Shown: piece after piece, positions 6,071 to 6,647 of the stretch
How the letters are laid out: every line of letters starts with the position of its first letter
How positions within the stretch are numbered: the first letter of the stretch is position 1
Position numbers and translations under genes: made by a program
Notes under the pieces: model-generated
The model's database searches: none
The model's input: only the letters and a program-made list of their open reading frames with translations
Told to the model about the DNA's origin: nothing
Assembly: GCA_905215945.1 (NCBI GenBank)
Contig: CAJMRZ010000087.1
Location: 1 to 6,647, forward strand
Length of the DNA stretch: 6,647 nucleotides
DNA from: an uncultured bacterium
Lineage (GTDB): Bacteria; Actinomycetota; Coriobacteriia; Coriobacteriales; Coriobacteriaceae
Direction of reading: 5' to 3'

Positions 6071-6097
6071 ACTCATTTAAGTCTGTCCCGAATGAGT
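6071..6097 (-). repeat. GTCCC-loop hairpin, cluster unit 3
   Basis: ACTCATT (6071-6077) pairs perfectly with AATGAGT (6091-6097) around the 13-base loop TAAGTCTGTCCCG. It differs from unit 2 by a matched change in both arms (a G-C pair became C-G) and by the last loop base, so stem pairing has been kept while the sequence changed. Confidence 0.65.
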
Positions 6098-6105
6098 AGG
6101 GGTAG

Positions 6106-6139
6106 AAAAAGGCCCGGGTGCCGTGGCATCCGGGCCTTT
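6106..6139 (-). terminator. Rho-independent terminator directly after rplX
   Basis: On the minus strand AAAGGCCCGG (6139-6130) pairs with CCGGGCCTTT (6117-6108). The stem extends inward through a G-T pair and several more pairs to a four-base loop, and a run of five T residues (6110-6106) ends the structure. It begins 26 bases after the rplX stop codon and should end the ribosomal-protein transcript there. Confidence 0.88.
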
Positions 6140-6165
6140 GCTAGCAACTTGATGTTGCGGGCAGC

Positions 6166-6471
6166 TTAGAACTTGTGGCCGCACTTCTTGCAGACGCGCA
6201 GCTTGTTCTTGCCGTCCTTCTCGTGACCGACGCGGGTAACCTTACCGCACTCGGGGCAAACGAGATTGACGTTGGAGGCGTCGATGGGAGCCTCCTGCGA
6301 AACGATGCCGCCCTGCTGGTTGGCAGCGTTGGGCTTGACGGCCTTCTTGACGACCGAAACGCCCTCGACAACGACCTTGTTCTCGGCGGGGAGAGCACGC
6401 AGGATAACGCCCTGCTTGCCGCGATCCTTACCAGAGAGAACCTGGACCTTATCGCCCTTCTTGATATACAT
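6166..6471 (-). CDS. rplX: 50S ribosomal protein L24
   Basis: L24 is an early-assembly protein of the large ribosomal subunit and binds 23S rRNA. This 101-residue protein has the normal length. The N-terminal KOW motif is [16 protein letters not shown] (6-21). The C-terminal part contains a zinc-ribbon pattern with C72-P-E-C75 and C94-K-K-C97, as found in many Gram-positive and other bacterial L24 proteins. The ATG is preceded by GGGGAG on the minus strand (6481-6476) with a four-base gap. It lies 13 bases downstream of rplN, the standard order of the spc operon. Unusually, a terminator rather than rplE follows. Confidence 0.97.
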   Translation of the reverse strand: MYIKKGDKVQVLSGKDRGKQGVILRALPAENKVVVEGVSVVKKAVKPNAANQQGGIVSQEAPIDASNVNLVCPECGKVTRVGHEKDGKNKLRVCKKCGHKF

Positions 6472-6484
6472 ATATCTCCCCTAA

Positions 6485-6647
6485 CTACAGGGTCTCGGGA
6501 GCGAGCGAGACGATCTTCATGTACTTCTTGTCACGAAGCTCGCGAGCGACGGGCCCGAAGATACGGGTGCCGACGGGCGAACCATCGTTGTTGATGACAA
6601 CGCAGGCGTTCTCATCAAAGCGAATGTAGGAGCCATCCTTGCGGCGG
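6485..6647 (-). CDS. rplN: 50S ribosomal protein L14, C-terminal part
   Basis: The gene runs off the window end, so only the last 53 codons are present, of about 122 usual for L14. The visible part, read on the minus strand, contains [26 protein letters not shown] and the typical end [10 protein letters not shown] before a TAG stop. L14 binds 23S rRNA at the subunit interface, near bridge contacts with 16S rRNA. The start and promoter lie outside the window. The gene directly precedes rplX and is certainly co-transcribed with it. Confidence 0.96.
   Translation of the reverse strand, partial: RRKDGSYIRFDENACVVINNDGSPVGTRIFGPVARELRDKKYMKIVSLAPETL

Overview
The window looks like part of a GC-rich actinobacterial chromosome of the class Coriobacteriia, probably Collinsella or a close relative. 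That placement is my inference from the GC-rich codon use, the type of proteins and the style of the intergenic hairpin repeats; no search was run. I see no phage, plasmid, insertion sequence, tRNA, rRNA or CRISPR array.

Layout. Bases 1-155 are a leader with a repeat-type hairpin (15-45), two overlapping dyads and a possible -10 box. Two genes follow on the plus strand, 15 bases apart: a large U32-family protein (156-2651) and a small RluA-type pseudouridine synthase (2667-3326). Both families act on RNA, so this is plausibly an RNA-modification operon. Bases 3327-3757 hold no gene. They carry two near-identical ACCACC hairpins as direct repeats, a tandem array of three long palindromes with a period of about 80 bases, and a strong bidirectional terminator. 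On the minus strand a Gfo/Idh/MocA oxidoreductase (5587-4508) is followed after three bases by a DeoR-type regulator (4504-3758). This is a compact, probably translationally coupled pair for sugar or polyol metabolism and its control. Bases 5588-6105 again hold no gene, only operator-like repeats close to the oxidoreductase and a cluster of short hairpins with GTCCC loops close to the ribosomal genes. The window ends on the minus strand with rplX (L24) and the C-terminal part of rplN (L14).

The genes themselves are ordinary. The most interesting material is intergenic. First, there is a family of hairpins whose loops keep a GGGAC(A/G)G-like core while the stems differ but remain paired. Second, there is a three-copy palindrome array with an apparent compensatory base-pair change. 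Third, the ribosomal gene string stops at a terminator right after rplX, where rplE would be expected. I found no convincing evidence of a complete new system such as defence, retron or toxin-antitoxin.
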